From: Microcyclosporella mali
Lineage: Eukaryota; Ascomycota; Dothideomycetes; Mycosphaerellales; Mycosphaerellaceae
Length of the DNA: 64,000 nt
Direction: 5' to 3'
NCBI GenBank assembly: GCA_002785985.1
Contig: NHNU01000011.1
Location: 62,001 to 126,000 of the forward strand
In this document: positions 25,031 to 36,472 of the stretch, piece after piece
How the letters are laid out: each line of letters starts with the position of its first letter
Numbering within the stretch: position 1 is the stretch's first letter
Translations under genes and position numbers: made by a program
Notes under the pieces: generated by a model
Databases searched by the model: none
What the model saw: only the letters and a program-made list of their open reading frames with translations
Told to the model about the DNA's origin: nothing

Positions 25031-25589
25031 AGAGAATGACTTTATTCTTCATGGTGTTTCACAGTCGATAGATCTGCTGGCGTAGATTTTCAGTCATCTG
25101 CATGCTACCGGAGTTGTCTGCTTTCTCTGTATGACCGAAATGAATTTCTTTGTTCCTAAATTTCACTACATCAAACAACGGCACAACACCAGTCCCTTTA
25201 CTTGAGTTCCAAGGGAGAAGTCGCAGGATCGATCCCGTTACGCTCTTTCAAGAAAATGCTATTTGAAAAGTTTTCAGTGTATGGATATATCAGCGACGTC
25301 GCCATATCGTCGTAGAGTTGTGACATGCAAGAGCCTACCTCCGTGAGTCGTCCAAGCTACCACCTGTACTGCGTGACTCTGTGTTTCCTAGATGTAGGAA
25401 TATCGCCCGTTCTGTAACAAGTTTGCAGTTGCAATAGATGCTTCTCGTGGTTTGAGCAAGAAGGCTGAGGCTATCACGCTGGAGTTTGATCGGCTCCTTG
25501 CCACGCTTTCTCTTGCATTTCGACGTGAATGCGGCTATCTATCTATATGAAGAATGTGTTTGATCGTTACCATCATGTCGTGAGTCGTG
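25031..25589. other. Convergent intergenic region, NR-PKS and Zn2Cys6 regulator
   Basis: 559 bases between two convergent stops. A T-rich stretch after 25031 fits the NR-PKS 3' untranslated end. No gene or element was recognised. Confidence 0.5.
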
Positions 25590-28372
25590 TCAGTCTAATC
25601 CTTGCAATACCATCCCATCACGATTCCCATGGGAAGACTTCTGAGCGAGCTGCGTGAGCTTGAGAGCATCAGCTACCGGCAATTCGTGTTCCAGACTCAG
25701 GCTTCCAAAGATCCCACAGCACATACTCACGTATGGCAAGCTTTCTTTGCCACCGCCACCGACAATATCCAAGAATGTCACGCAGGTCGCAACTAAAATT
25801 AGGTTAACAAGGTTCCTAGAAATGGAGAATTAGCCAAGTTGAGCCTCTCCGAATGAGTGAGATTTGCTTGTCTTACCCGTCGAGTATGTCACCACTCGAG
25901 ATTCGGGCCGCGATGGCCAACACGGCTTGGGCTGATTTTACGCAAAGCTCCATGCCCATTTTGCGATAGTGCTCCGATATGAGTCCCTTGGACTGGCTTC
26001 CGGTGAGCGGAAAGAAAATGATGAATATCGCCTCGTGATATTTGTGTACCATGCTCAAGATCAGAAGGCGAGTATGCTGGTCATCGAATGTGACACTGCC
26101 TATTTCGTGCCGATGGATATCTTGCAGATGTATTGGTAGTCCCGTTCTCCAATTTTCGAGAGCCTTGTGTGCCTGCATCAAGTTTCTTTCTCGCTCGTTC
26201 ATCGTTTGACGAAGAGCCCTATGACTATAGAGCGAGTTGACCGCTGAGCTGAGCACATTAGCATGCTGGCATTGAATGAGGAGCCAGTCTGTGTCCTTGC
26301 CGACTTCGTTCGGCCCATAGTCGATCCAGTCGCGGGTCAGGATCTATTTTGAGGCGTCAGAGGGGATCCGATCAAACGAAAGGCAGCACGTCCGAAACTT
26401 ACGGGTGGCAGGCCATGGCGTATGGAATAAGTGACTTCGACCGAGTAGATGTACCACAGACTTCTCCTTGCAAGGTAGTCTTCCCCGTTTGCCAGGATCA
26501 TGCATCCCGAGTCACTTCTCATAAACCTTCGGGCTCGAGCGCAGCTGACTGCGTAGGACAGAAGTTCAGTGTGGATTTTGTGATCGATCCGCTCCGAAAT
26601 TGTCATCTGTGAATTAATTAGCTGAGGCAAAAAGAGGCTTAGACGGCTCCCTGTACCATTGCTAAAATCGTCTAATCAATCAGCTTGTGGTAAAATCCGT
26701 TTGAGTATTCGTTGGCTTACCTGCATCTTGAGGAGTGTATCGGGCGATCGCTGCACAGCATCGCGGGAGCTCAATGCCATTCTCAGTCGAGCAATCGCCT
26801 TTCTGCACACATCAGAGTCGGCTGGGGACTGCGACCTTGCGACTAGAGCTTGAAACCCGCAAGCCACGACTGAACTGATCAGTGGTCTAACTCTAGCGCC
26901 CCACGTTGAAGGCGACTCCGTTGCTTGTTTGACGTAGTTGTCGAACTGTGATCTCGTCAAAAAGGTGGAGATGCTAGCAAATATCAGTTTCTATCCGGAC
27001 AAATCGTACGAACTACACGCAACGTACCCCAGAGGTTGTTCAAAACAAGCTGCTCAAGTGGAAGTGTGAGGACATGTTGCATAGTATGACAGGGACAAGG
27101 GCCGTACCAGTCTTGCACTTCTCAATCAATGCTGTGTTGTTCCAATACCAGCTTGAATTTGTACCATTGTATCCCTCGCTGCCGAGTCCCAACGAGATAT
27201 GAGACTGAGCATTGGATAATCGGCTGAAGATACCATATACTTCGTCTTGTTGAGTTCGGCCTAAGTTGTCAAGTCTCTGGGGCTCTGGCAAGAAAATTGA
27301 CGTCAAACAAAAGTCGATTTTTGGACTCCAGTCTGTAACTGCCACATCTTGAGCAGTTCTTTTTGGCTCGGGGGAAACATGTATCCTCCCTGGAGGGGTT
27401 TCCACCATGTTCTACAGAGATCGTGTTAGCTCGTCAATTGTAACAAGTTGCCCTCTGAGTTGACCTCACCTTGGTACTAGCTTCTCCCCATTTATTCTCA
27501 TCATACCTCGCCCTGGATGGTGTGAGTTGAGACGAATGTGTGTTCAGGTCGAAATATGAGTTCATGCTTAGGCTCGGCGATGTGGCGGTAATGTGTTCCA
27601 TTGCATTGGAGACACCGATATCTGCCTCCGAGTAGGCGATTGGAGGAGATAGCCAGGGTAGAATCTCGAAGCCGCTGATATTGCCCCCGTCGACAGACAA
27701 GGGCCCTCCTAGACTGCCGCCCTTCGATGCCACGATGTGAGACTGGGGTGTATTCAATTCTAACTGTGAGCTCGAGCTCAGGCTTGCTGATCTGTCGGTA
27801 ATGGAGTCGACAGCGTTAGTGATGTCCAGATCCTCTTCCAAATATGAATTGTCCCGAGAAGTCGGCCAAGGGAGCATCTGCAAATCACTCATATTGGTCA
27901 AATCGATAGGCAGCGGCGCTCCCACATTGTCACTGGATGCCCACTGCATAGGTGTGGTTGAGAAATCTTCGTGCGCATGTCGATCAAATATGATCGTCAT
28001 ATCGTTGTCGACGTGAGACGGGGCGGCTGAAACGTTGTCCGTTGTTGTCTGTTGTGACGCTGTCGGAGACTTGGGACGCCGCTTCTTCGAGATCTGATAT
28101 TCGCACTTCAGATTGTGTAACTGATGAGCCGGATTAGCCCATGGTACTGTAACGTTCCTGCGAGGCCTCTGTCGTACATCACAATAGCTACATGGCGTCG
28201 CTCCGTCGCCTGTGGCACAGCGATGGGTCAACAAAGTCAGTTCGCCTCCAATGATGTCGAGCTGCTCACAGCGGACTTTCTTGGCCTTGCATATGTCACA
28301 TGCACCTCTGCGGCGTGTCGTCCACTTTTTCGTCCTGACAACAGGCGAAGCTTCGTCTTGGTCTGCTTGCAT
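25590..28372 (-). CDS. Zn2Cys6 fungal transcription factor, probable cluster regulator
   Basis: Nine exons fit the splice sites and phases: 28372..28270, 28209..28178, 28120..27470, 27411..27108, 27049..27028, 26973..26721, 26621..26403, 26343..25877 and 25815..25590, giving about 758 residues. Two introns interrupt the zinc cluster. Removing them restores exact spacing CX2CX6CX5CX2CX6C (CDICKAKKVRCDGATP then CSYCDLHNLKC). The cluster lies at residues about 25-50, followed by a basic RRPK stretch, a long Ser-rich spacer and the fungal-specific regulatory domain in the C-terminal half. The start ATG at 28372 was chosen because it gives a 24-residue leader before the cluster. The exon of about 22 bases near 27028 is the least certain boundary; a 25-base version also works. 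It sits directly after the NR-PKS and probably controls the cluster. Confidence 0.85.
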
Positions 28373-29661
28373 GGTTGCGCAGGACGTAATGGGCAAAAAC
28401 TTGGTTGTGCTGGTAGGTTCGGGACCGCCGTACCTTTTCGAAGCCGACAAACAGGTCCCCAGGCTCTTGGACTTTGCAGCAGCTTTGTAGATAGGAGGCG
28501 ACTTGGGCTGAATCCTGGTGTCTCCACAACATCCTTCGCGCATGCAAATCTCAGGACCCCCGAGGCCACCTGAGACTGTCGCTGCAATTGTTGTTGAACA
28601 ATGTGCATCTCGCATGATCCTTCGTTTCGTGCCGTACCTTAGGCGTGGGAACTAAAGAGCTCCACAGTGCCAAGTTCTTGCGAGGTGTAATTGTTCGCGA
28701 GGGCTGCAAGCACGTCAGTCGGTATTAAACTTTAGAGTTTCAGGATAGGGTTGCTTCGTTATCACCTTGTCGACAGTGGCGTCAACACTATCCCATGGTC
28801 TGTTCCGCCGCAGTTCAAGGCATGTTTGCCTTCTTCTCGGCGTTTAGCTTCATGCACCTCTGAACTTCTGCTAACAGAGTAACACAACTATTGCCAAATC
28901 CAGGCACGGTTGCTGATACAGATAGCCAGCGACTGTGAAAGTTTCGTAGGAGACCCACCTGGGCATAGTGAACTGACAAGGCCCCCCATCGGCCACGCTC
29001 GTATCACTGCACAAGGTGAAGTTTGGAAACGGGGGGAGAATTCGGGGACTAAGTACTAACGGCTCAACTCAAAATTGAAAGGCCTCAGGCTGCTATCTAC
29101 TCTCGAAGATACCTCAACGAACATATTTGACTCGTCTGGGGAGTACATCATGGAGTAGTGCGTCGCAGACGGGGATGTTTACATGAATTGTTACATCAAG
29201 TGAGGCCCGCCTGGTCTTTCGAGCGGGTGGACGGGCGGGCGGTTGGGCGGGCGGCGGGCGGGTGGACGGATGCGAAAGGGGTAAGCCGAGCGGAGCGTCC
29301 TCAGCATCAAGTTGCTCTTGCATCCGAGTCTCTACACAGATGCCTTGCCTAGCATGCACGTGCAAGGACTGTCAGTTCATCGTTACAAAGAACACGTGCA
29401 GGAGACGTAGCTAGTAGTGTAGTTCCCGCACCCATGCTTGTTCTCGTCTCGAAGAACCTTGAAATAAGCTGTCAGACTTTCGGAACCGCAGAGGACGTTC
29501 TGACGTCTGTCGCAGTCGTTGCCAATCGCGTCTTCGGATTGCGTGTGCACTGCATTTCCGAGGCTGGAGTATTTCATGCCTTGCCGACATGCTTTTGTAA
29601 GTCCGACACTGCTATTGAGTAATCTGACAACTCCAGCTCGAACTCTTTTGGTGAAGACCTA
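28373..29661. promoter_or_regulatory. Divergent intergenic region, regulator and reductase
   Basis: 1.29 kb between the regulator start (-) and the reductase start (+). It contains a G-rich tract at 29224-29270. Long ORFs overlapping 28237-28608 are antisense shadows or 5' leader of the regulator. No further gene was recognised. Confidence 0.5.
29224..29270 (+). repeat. G-rich tract with repeated GGGC/GGGT units
   Basis: Seven or so GGG runs separated by one to five bases lie within under 50 bases on the plus strand, about 400 bases upstream of the reductase. This satisfies the simple pattern for a potential G-quadruplex and also resembles stacked GC boxes. Function is unknown. Confidence 0.6.
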
Positions 29662-30681
29662 ATGGCATCTTCCAGCATCGTGCCTCCCGGAGGCTTAGTG
29701 CTCGTCACTGGAGTCACAGGCTTCATCGGCTCCTATATTGCAAATGGACTGCTTGAACGAGGCTACAGGGTACGCGGTACCGTTCGCTCAAGTGACAAGG
29801 CCGCCTGGGTGACGCGAGCCTTGGCCAAACGCAACCCTTCCGCGGAGTTCGAGGCCATTGTTGTCCCGGATCAGAACGCCCCGGGTATCTGGAGCGCCGT
29901 TCTCAAGGATGTCGATGGTATCGTCCACGTCGCAGGAGACGTCAGTTTCGGGCCCGACCCAACCAAAGTCATCACTCCGGGTGTCGAAGCTATTCGAAGA
30001 CTTCTTGAGGCTGCCAAACAAGAGCCGTCCGTCAAGCGTTTCGTTTTCACCAGCAGTGATCAGGCAGCAAGCAATCGTTCGACTACTCGAGAGATTCCGA
30101 TCAACGGGGACACCTGGAACGAAGAAGCCATCGAAGCCGCCTGGAAATCACCCCCATACGAAGCAGAGCGTGGATGGGACGTTTATTCCGCTCTAAAAGC
30201 GCAAGCCGAGAAGGAAGTATTCAGATTCAGCCGGGAGGAAAACCCAGGCTTCGTGGTCAATTCTGTGCTGCCAACCTACACGATAGGGGCCATCTTCGAC
30301 GAGCAACAGGCAGGCAGTACGGCGAAATGGCTGTTGGACTTCTACAGAGATCCATCAAAGGACGGCTTCTTCAGAGGTTTCGGATCTTCGTATTATGGCT
30401 ATGTCGGAGATGTGGCGCTCTTGCACATTGGTGCGTTGACTCAAGAGAACATACGGAGCAGGCGCTTGTTGGCATTTGCGGGCCGTTTCAATTTCAATAG
30501 TTGGCTCGATGTCTTCCGCAAGCAAGATCCCAGCAAGCATTGGCCTGAGGATGACGCCGTCCAGGCTCTGGATACGAGACGAGTTGATGGGACGACCGAA
30601 CTAGACATACTGAAGCAATTCGGGCAGGAAGGTTGGACAAGCTTTGAGGACAGCGTCCTGAAGACATTGCAAAGTCCTTGA
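29662..30681 (+). CDS. Extended SDR, GRE2/DFR-like NAD(P)H-dependent ketone reductase
   Basis: Single exon of 339 residues. The N-terminus has a Rossmann motif TGVTGFIGSYIANGL (about residues 17-31) followed by RGTVRSSDK, typical of NADPH-preferring extended SDRs. The Ser of FTSSDQA and the Tyr-x-x-x-Lys motif YSALKAQAEKE give the catalytic set. The family includes dihydroflavonol-4-reductase, yeast GRE2 and the cercosporin-cluster reductase CTB6. In the cluster it could reduce a side-chain ketone on the aromatic polyketide. Its stop is about 240 bases from the convergent YCII gene. Specific substrate is unknown. Confidence 0.88.
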   Translation: MASSSIVPPGGLVLVTGVTGFIGSYIANGLLERGYRVRGTVRSSDKAAWVTRALAKRNPSAEFEAIVVPDQNAPGIWSAVLKDVDGIVHVAGDVSFGPDPTKVITPGVEAIRRLLEAAKQEPSVKRFVFTSSDQAASNRSTTREIPINGDTWNEEAIEAAWKSPPYEAERGWDVYSALKAQAEKEVFRFSREENPGFVVNSVLPTYTIGAIFDEQQAGSTAKWLLDFYRDPSKDGFFRGFGSSYYGYVGDVALLHIGALTQENIRSRRLLAFAGRFNFNSWLDVFRKQDPSKHWPEDDAVQALDTRRVDGTTELDILKQFGQEGWTSFEDSVLKTLQSP

Positions 30682-30920
30682 TGTCTCGAAAGCATCAAGC
30701 TCTAGGTCTCCATACCATAGATTTGTAAGAAAGCGAATCTGATTGGAATTCTGGCTTCGTTTCACAGCCTTCGAACATGCAGAAACGTCAGCTTTGCTTT
30801 GTTGTGAGTAGTGCCTGGTCGATGAGAACAATCGTTTGTGAATCTTCGATCAGATGCCTTGTTATTTCGTTCTACTCTTCTCTACCCTATAAAAGATTGT
30901 GGAACATCTCCTGTCTACAT

Positions 30921-31386
30921 TCAACCACTGCCATTCATCTTGGCTTGCGAAAAGTTGATCGAGCTCTTGAGGAACGGCACACGCAATCCACTCTTGACGC
31001 TCAAGACTTGAGCCTTCTCCCAATCCCAAACCTTGCCGATAGTGAATGGATCACGTTGTAGAAAATCCAAAGCTTCCTTCTTGCTTTCGGCTTGTAGCAG
31101 AACCCAGCTACCACGCTCTATGTTCTCTTCATGGCTGTCGTACATAGGGCCTTAACCGGGAACGCGTCAGCAATCGATGTCTTCTTCCTCTCCTTCACGT
31201 CTGATTTACCTCCAGCAAGCCAGTACTCGGGTTCGCGTTCGACGAAACGCTCATGTGGGCTAGATAGGGTTAGAAGCGTAGACTACTTATGCCTCCAATC
31301 AGAACTCACTCAGTCCAGGTGTCTCGGAGCTTGAGCCCATCTGGGCCATTTGGTAAGATGAACAGGAATTCGTACTTATCAGGCAT
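30921..31386 (-). CDS. Small YCII-related family protein
   Basis: Three exons, 31386..31310, 31259..31210 and 31150..30921, join in consistent phases to 118 residues. Sequence hallmarks are a short beta-alpha start (MPDKYEFLFILPNGPDGLKLR), HxxF in the first half, EYWLAGGPMYD, and a conserved LLQAESKKEALDFLQRDPF segment where YCII proteins carry the Asp-Pro-Tyr/Phe motif. YCII-like proteins are dimeric ferredoxin-like folds. In fungal clusters, relatives are placed among small dehydratase- or lactonase-type helpers. A helper in aromatic polyketide processing is plausible but not proven. The gene would be missed by ORF length filters because no exon exceeds 80 codons. Confidence 0.82.
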
Positions 31387-32102
31387 TTTCGGGTGGTTCA
31401 AAGGACAATGATAGATCAGTTGAACAATGGTGGGCTTTGTAGAAGGGATTAGCACTTCGCCAGAGATAGTAAGTGATATCTCTCGGTTCTTAAGTCCTGT
31501 CACTCTTTAATCACCAAGTTGTCGAGTCTCAAGGGGAATCACCGTCCCCGACACGCTCGGCTCTGAACATGACGGCAACAGCCAGAATGACGAAAGGTGA
31601 GATCAGCGGACCCTTACAATGTTGAGGAATCGGTCTTCTGATGCAGCCTGCAGTCAACGCGCCGGTGGGCCCTTGCATAATTCCGAGCGGTGGGCAGCTG
31701 CCAGGTAATCATGAATTTTTCGGACCGGGTGGCCATCTAACAAGTTTAATCCGATGTCAAGAGCAATAAGCACTAGCACACAGCGACCGGTCGGACACTA
31801 CATGTATGATTGTGGATATACGACATCTGGCAGCAGCCGAAAGCAAAACATCTCCCGCGCACTATGGTCAAGTGAAAGTAAGACTGTGACTAACTGGGCA
31901 GTGGAATACACGCTGGAGCTGCCTTTGATTTTGCCTTTCGCTGCTGCGAGATGCTGTACACTTTTGTGTCGTCGAATGCAGGGACCGTTCAGACGGCGTG
32001 GAGCAACATTCTATTACAAGCTGGGTACCAATAAACTGTCTGGAAGCAATCGTGCCCTCCAGCCTCTGTAAGGTCAGCCGCTTCCTCTTCCTTCTGCTGA
32101 GT
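31387..32102. other. Intergenic region upstream of YCII gene
   Basis: 716 bases between the YCII start and the MFS stop. It holds the YCII promoter and the MFS 3' end. The ORF at 31754-32071 (+) has no recognisable domain. Nothing else was seen. Confidence 0.45.
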
Positions 32103-33801
32103 TCAGGCCAACTTTCGTTGTCGGAGATCTTTGAGCAGAAAGACAAGGGCGAGAATTGAACCGAGTGCCGTTAGACCGACACCAAACCAGAGAGCGCCCC
32201 TATAGCCGTAGAGCAAGTCTGCCTTGGTTTTCCCGCCATTGTTGATTTGAAGTTCAATGGTACCCGCGAAACCGAGACCCAATGAGATGCTGTAGACCAC
32301 AATCGTCATAATCACACTGGATCCCATGCCCTGATATTGTCGAGGTACTGCGTGCGAGAAGATGATCGTGGCAGCTGGCAACGATGAGTCCATTGCGAAA
32401 GTGGCGATGATGGTGGAAAAAAAGAAATATGTCCAGTAAATCGAGTCCACGGGTCGCAAAGCTTGGAGAAGCGAGGTGACGAAGTAGCAAAGCATGGCAA
32501 ACAACATGATGCTCGAGGCTGGAACCTTGCTGATGATTTTGCCAACGGTGAATGCTGTTCCTACGCCGGTGACGACGATGGGAGAAAGCCATGCAGCCAG
32601 TTGAATGGGAGTTTGGCCACCAACGTCGATGCAAATTCGGATGACGTAGAACAACTATAGGCAAATCGTTAGTTCGACACGATTCCAAGGAAGTCAAGGG
32701 GCGAAGATCAGCTTAGCTTACCCAGATACCGAACGTGGACCAGCCTGCTGCTGTGCAACCAAATACAAAGGCAATGTCAGTGGTGAGGACGTCCACGGGT
32801 AAAATTGGATGGCGAGCTAGGCGAAGCTCGATGTAAAAGAAAGCCCCGCCAAAGAGGAAACTGAGGATGAGGCAGACGTAAACGTAGGGTTCGTCCCAAG
32901 TTGTGACCAAGCTCTGGTTCCAGGAGAAGTTGAATAGAATCAAAGCCGTCACACCGCATGCACCACCCGGGAGATCAAGGCGGTCCAAAGTCTCTCGGAT
33001 CGGTCGTTGATGCGCTTGCTCGGTCTCAGCAGGTATTTCTGGGATCACGAAAAATGCGACGAAAGTGAGAGCGAGAGCGCCCAAAGCCTGACTCCAGAAG
33101 ATCCATGGCCACCAGGCCAAGGCAAACAGGGCACCGAAGAGGAGGCCTCCCATGGCACCAATCGGAGCTGATGCAGCAAACCATGCGAAGGCCATGTGCC
33201 GGTTGTCGTCAGAGAAGCATTTGCTGAAGATGGCGAGTGCGTTGGGCACCGTCAGGGCAGGACCAAAGCCCTGCAGGACACGAGCCAGGACGAAGACGGG
33301 GAAGCTGGAATAAACAGAGCACCCTGCCATCATGCTGGTCAAGGCAATCCAACCCGTACCGATGACGAAGATTGGCTTGTGGCCAAACTCGTCGCCAAGT
33401 CGTCCTCCGATCAAGATGAATGTGCCCAGTGTCAAGCCATAGCCAGAGATGATCCACGAGAGGTCGCCGGGTGAGCTGACACCGAAGGAGTCTCCGATTA
33501 TATCGAGCGTCGTCAGACTGTTACACAGGCCAAGTTGGTTGAGGAACATGGACGAGACCACGGTGAGGATGAAGATGATTTTCGTGATTAAGGAGTAGCC
33601 ATCGGCGATGTAAACGGTGTCATCGTCCGTAGTCTGGGCAGGTTGTGTTTCCCCGTCTGTCAGAGTCATTAGCTCAAGTGTTCGTAATGCACCCAGCTCT
33701 CGCTTGATGTCTCTTGCGAACGACTTACCCTTGCCACGCTTCTCTAGGTCTGTGGAATGAGGCGAGGCGCTCTCCTTCCCATCTAGGGACGAGGCGGCCA
33801 T
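32103..33801 (-). CDS. MFS multidrug-type exporter (DHA2-like), first copy
   Basis: Two exons, 33801..32722 and 32654..32103, join in phase 0 to 543 residues. ATG at 33801 was chosen; the longer frame from 33822 begins with GTG. A charged N-terminal tail of about 75 residues precedes the membrane domain. The loop 2-3 signature is GGRLGDEFGHK, followed by RVLQGFGPALTVPNALAI, the antiporter motif C region expected for 12-14 helix drug:H+ antiporters. The last exon has SLGLGFAGTIE and ends in a short basic tail. It probably exports the cluster product or confers self-resistance. It is clearly related to the second MFS at 37459-39160. Confidence 0.9.
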
Positions 33802-34436
33802 TGTGAGATGCGTGAGATGCACGACTCGAACGTCACTCGGCGACGAGACGTTATGCGGACAGACAGCGGTATAGACAAAGGACGACTGGCACTTGTCACA
33901 GCAAGGGAACAGTAGTGCAACAAAGCAATGATGTCAAGGAGGATGAAGCAGAAGAGACCGTCTTCATTCCACACTGTCCACAGTGCATTTGTAAGCTATC
34001 GAGATCTCGGGGTTGGCTCGGGGGCACAGCACGTTTGAAGCTGAGACGGGACATGCCCTTACTCGTTTTGTAGGCTCGTTGTAACGGACCCTCGCAGCTC
34101 ATAACATGTTAGCGCCTCCTTCCCGGGGCTATCTGAAGTTTGCTGCACAGCAGCCAAGTTACACAACATGAAGTCTCGGTAGCCCCCACACGCATCGCCG
34201 CCGCAGCTTGCAGCAGATTGGTCGCGGAAGGCGGCATCCCACGTTGATGCACCGGTCCGGTCCGGGATCCGGCGTGGAGATTCTGCCCGGACTCGGCAAG
34301 AGGCAATCTTTATATCATCATGATCCGGTTGAACGACTGCTACGAGTGCATATAGGAGCCTCACAGACTCCCTTTTTGTCGACCAAGCGCCAACGCCTTC
34401 GTCACACTCTGTTTACATCAAGCCAGCTGGCTGATC
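33802..34436. promoter_or_regulatory. Divergent promoter, MFS exporter and VOC protein
   Basis: 635 bases between divergent starts with no supported gene. It probably holds both promoters. No repeated motif was assigned. Confidence 0.45.
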
Positions 34437-35103
34437 ATGCTTGCTATGTTACCAACATCGCGATTTGCCGTCTTGCACCTTCTCCTGCTTCTCCTCGTAG
34501 GAGCAAGTCGCGCGTCAACCTTGGCGCAGATACCGACGATTGATCGTACAGTGGACACTCCTCATGTGAGTCCCAGTGTGGCTTGAATACTTATCTGGAG
34601 AAGATCTGACCGTGTCATAGTATGCAGTCCATCATACCGTCGTTTCGGCAAGCTGCCTGACGGAGAGTCTGCGCTTTTATGTGGATGGGCTCGGGCTCGA
34701 CATTATACGACGATATGACTTCCAAGGAGATCTGACCACTCTCTTCGGGACGAAAACATCTGTTCTGCCTGGCTACTTTCTCGGCGACACGACCTCAGTC
34801 TACAATGGAACCGATGGCGTCATCTATCTCGTCGAGTTTCCAGATTCTAGGAAAGTTCCCGCGCTTGATGATCAGCCTCCAAACACAGGGTTATTTCTCA
34901 CATCTTTCTGGATGGGCGACAAGCTCAACAATACTCTGGAGCGTTTGGAAAGGCTTGGAATGGGAGGGAAACCCCACGTCGCTACGTTTAGCTTTGGCTC
35001 GGAACCTCTAGCGACCTATGCAACAGTGAGGGACCCTGACGGGGCACGAGTATTGCTCGTGAGCCGGCCGTACATCAACTCTGTTGGCGAACAGATGTCT
35101 TGA
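34437..35103 (+). CDS. Secreted VOC-superfamily (glyoxalase/bleomycin-resistance fold) protein
   Basis: Two exons, 34437..34565 and 34621..35103, join in phase 0 to 203 residues. The first exon encodes a classic secretion signal (RFAVLHLLLLLLVGASRAS, cleavage near residue 27-31). The second encodes a VOC domain: HHTVVSASCLTESLRFYVDGLGLDI near the start of the fold, and ATVRDPDGARVLLVSR at its end, where VOC enzymes carry the xxDPDG strand. Metal ligands could include the early His and a late Glu but cannot be assigned surely. Known relatives act as dioxygenases, isomerases, glyoxalases or drug-binding proteins. An extracytoplasmic VOC protein beside an exporter suggests modification or sequestration of an exported aromatic compound, which is inference. 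Confidence 0.8.
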
Positions 35104-36472
35104 TACAGAGATGAGCGATGCACGAATCTCGATGTGCAGTTTGATCGCAGTCAATGTATCCTCCCACGTTGCGAACATGCATCCGCATTTCAAAAATGTC
35201 CGAGAAATCTCCTCTTGTATCACAAGCCACATCCGCGAGTCTTTCTACTGGTACTGCGCGACCGCTACGTACAACGTTGATTGGACACCCCGCAGAATGA
35301 ATGGCACTCACACAGATTGTGAAACCTCAACCATTCGTTCGTGATCAGGCCTCTAGGCTAAGTCTTGCAAACTAGATTTTCCTTGTGCCTTGGCCCTTTG
35401 CTATCTTATTCGAAAATGTGGCAGAGAAAGTTGTGCAGACGGTTCTCCTTTGCGTCACCATGCATGCACTATCGGTGTGGGCTTCAGCAGACTTTAGTGA
35501 TCCTGCACCGTCCTTATTAGCTGCGCAAGATTGCGCTCGCTGCCGGTGCTGTATCAAGCAAAAGCTTTCGGATACGATGACTAGGCTCTCGCCTGACAGA
35601 AGAAAATTACCGAATTACCGAAGCCTCTCGGACTTCCAATTGGAAGTTGGTTGGGAGCTTGGGTTCGTATGCTGGCTTGATAGGACGATAAACGCTGCTG
35701 ATAATTGGTGCTAAGGATTGTGTGGCGTTCATCCTGCGAAACTGCAGCAGTAGAGGTATAGCCACGTCGAAGCCAACGTCTTCGCGTCGTGCCGCATGCC
35801 CCGATCAGACTAATGACTCTAATGTATATGCTTGGAAGATCCATGCTGCGTGCGCATCTTCAAATTAGCCTCAGCAGCCTTGTCGTCTGTGCATTTGCTT
35901 CGTCTGCAAGCTATACCTTCTTATGTGCGGTACCAGTCAGCATCCATCACAATCAGGCAGACTCCACCAGAGTCAGCACTTAATCAGTCGTTCCTGCATC
36001 CTGTGTCGAAATGCCGGGGCCACAGATACAAAGTATACGTCCTTACCGGCCTGTAATAAGACGCATCGAAGCTTGTCTACCGAGCACTCACCCAAAGTTG
36101 ATTAGTGTGCAGCGGACGCCGTGTTCGACGCTAAAGCGTAGTGGGAGGCCTTACACGATATGTGCCGATCGGCAGCTTGGCCGAAGACTAGGCTAGAAGG
36201 CGGGCCGCGGACGATCACATGCCAGAAACGAGATTGGGCGCTGAATCGGAGGATAGCTCCCAACGGGCAAGAGAAGCTTGTCTTTAGACTTTTAGGCAAC
36301 CAGCGCACGTGCTACTGTCTATCGAACCCTAAGTGACTACAGCGTCTAGCAGCCCCGGGATCTTCCTCTCTACCCGAGTCAACTTGACATACATTTCACA
36401 TCGGCCTCTCGTGAACGTCGAGGAACCTCGATACGGGATCAGCCGACAATCAGCTCTCGCGAGAAGACTGAT
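35104..36472. other. Gene-poor DNA after VOC gene
   Basis: About 1.37 kb without a supportable gene. Short ORFs on both strands have no domains. It may contain decayed repeat sequence; no defined element except the one starting at 36473 was recognised. Confidence 0.45.
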
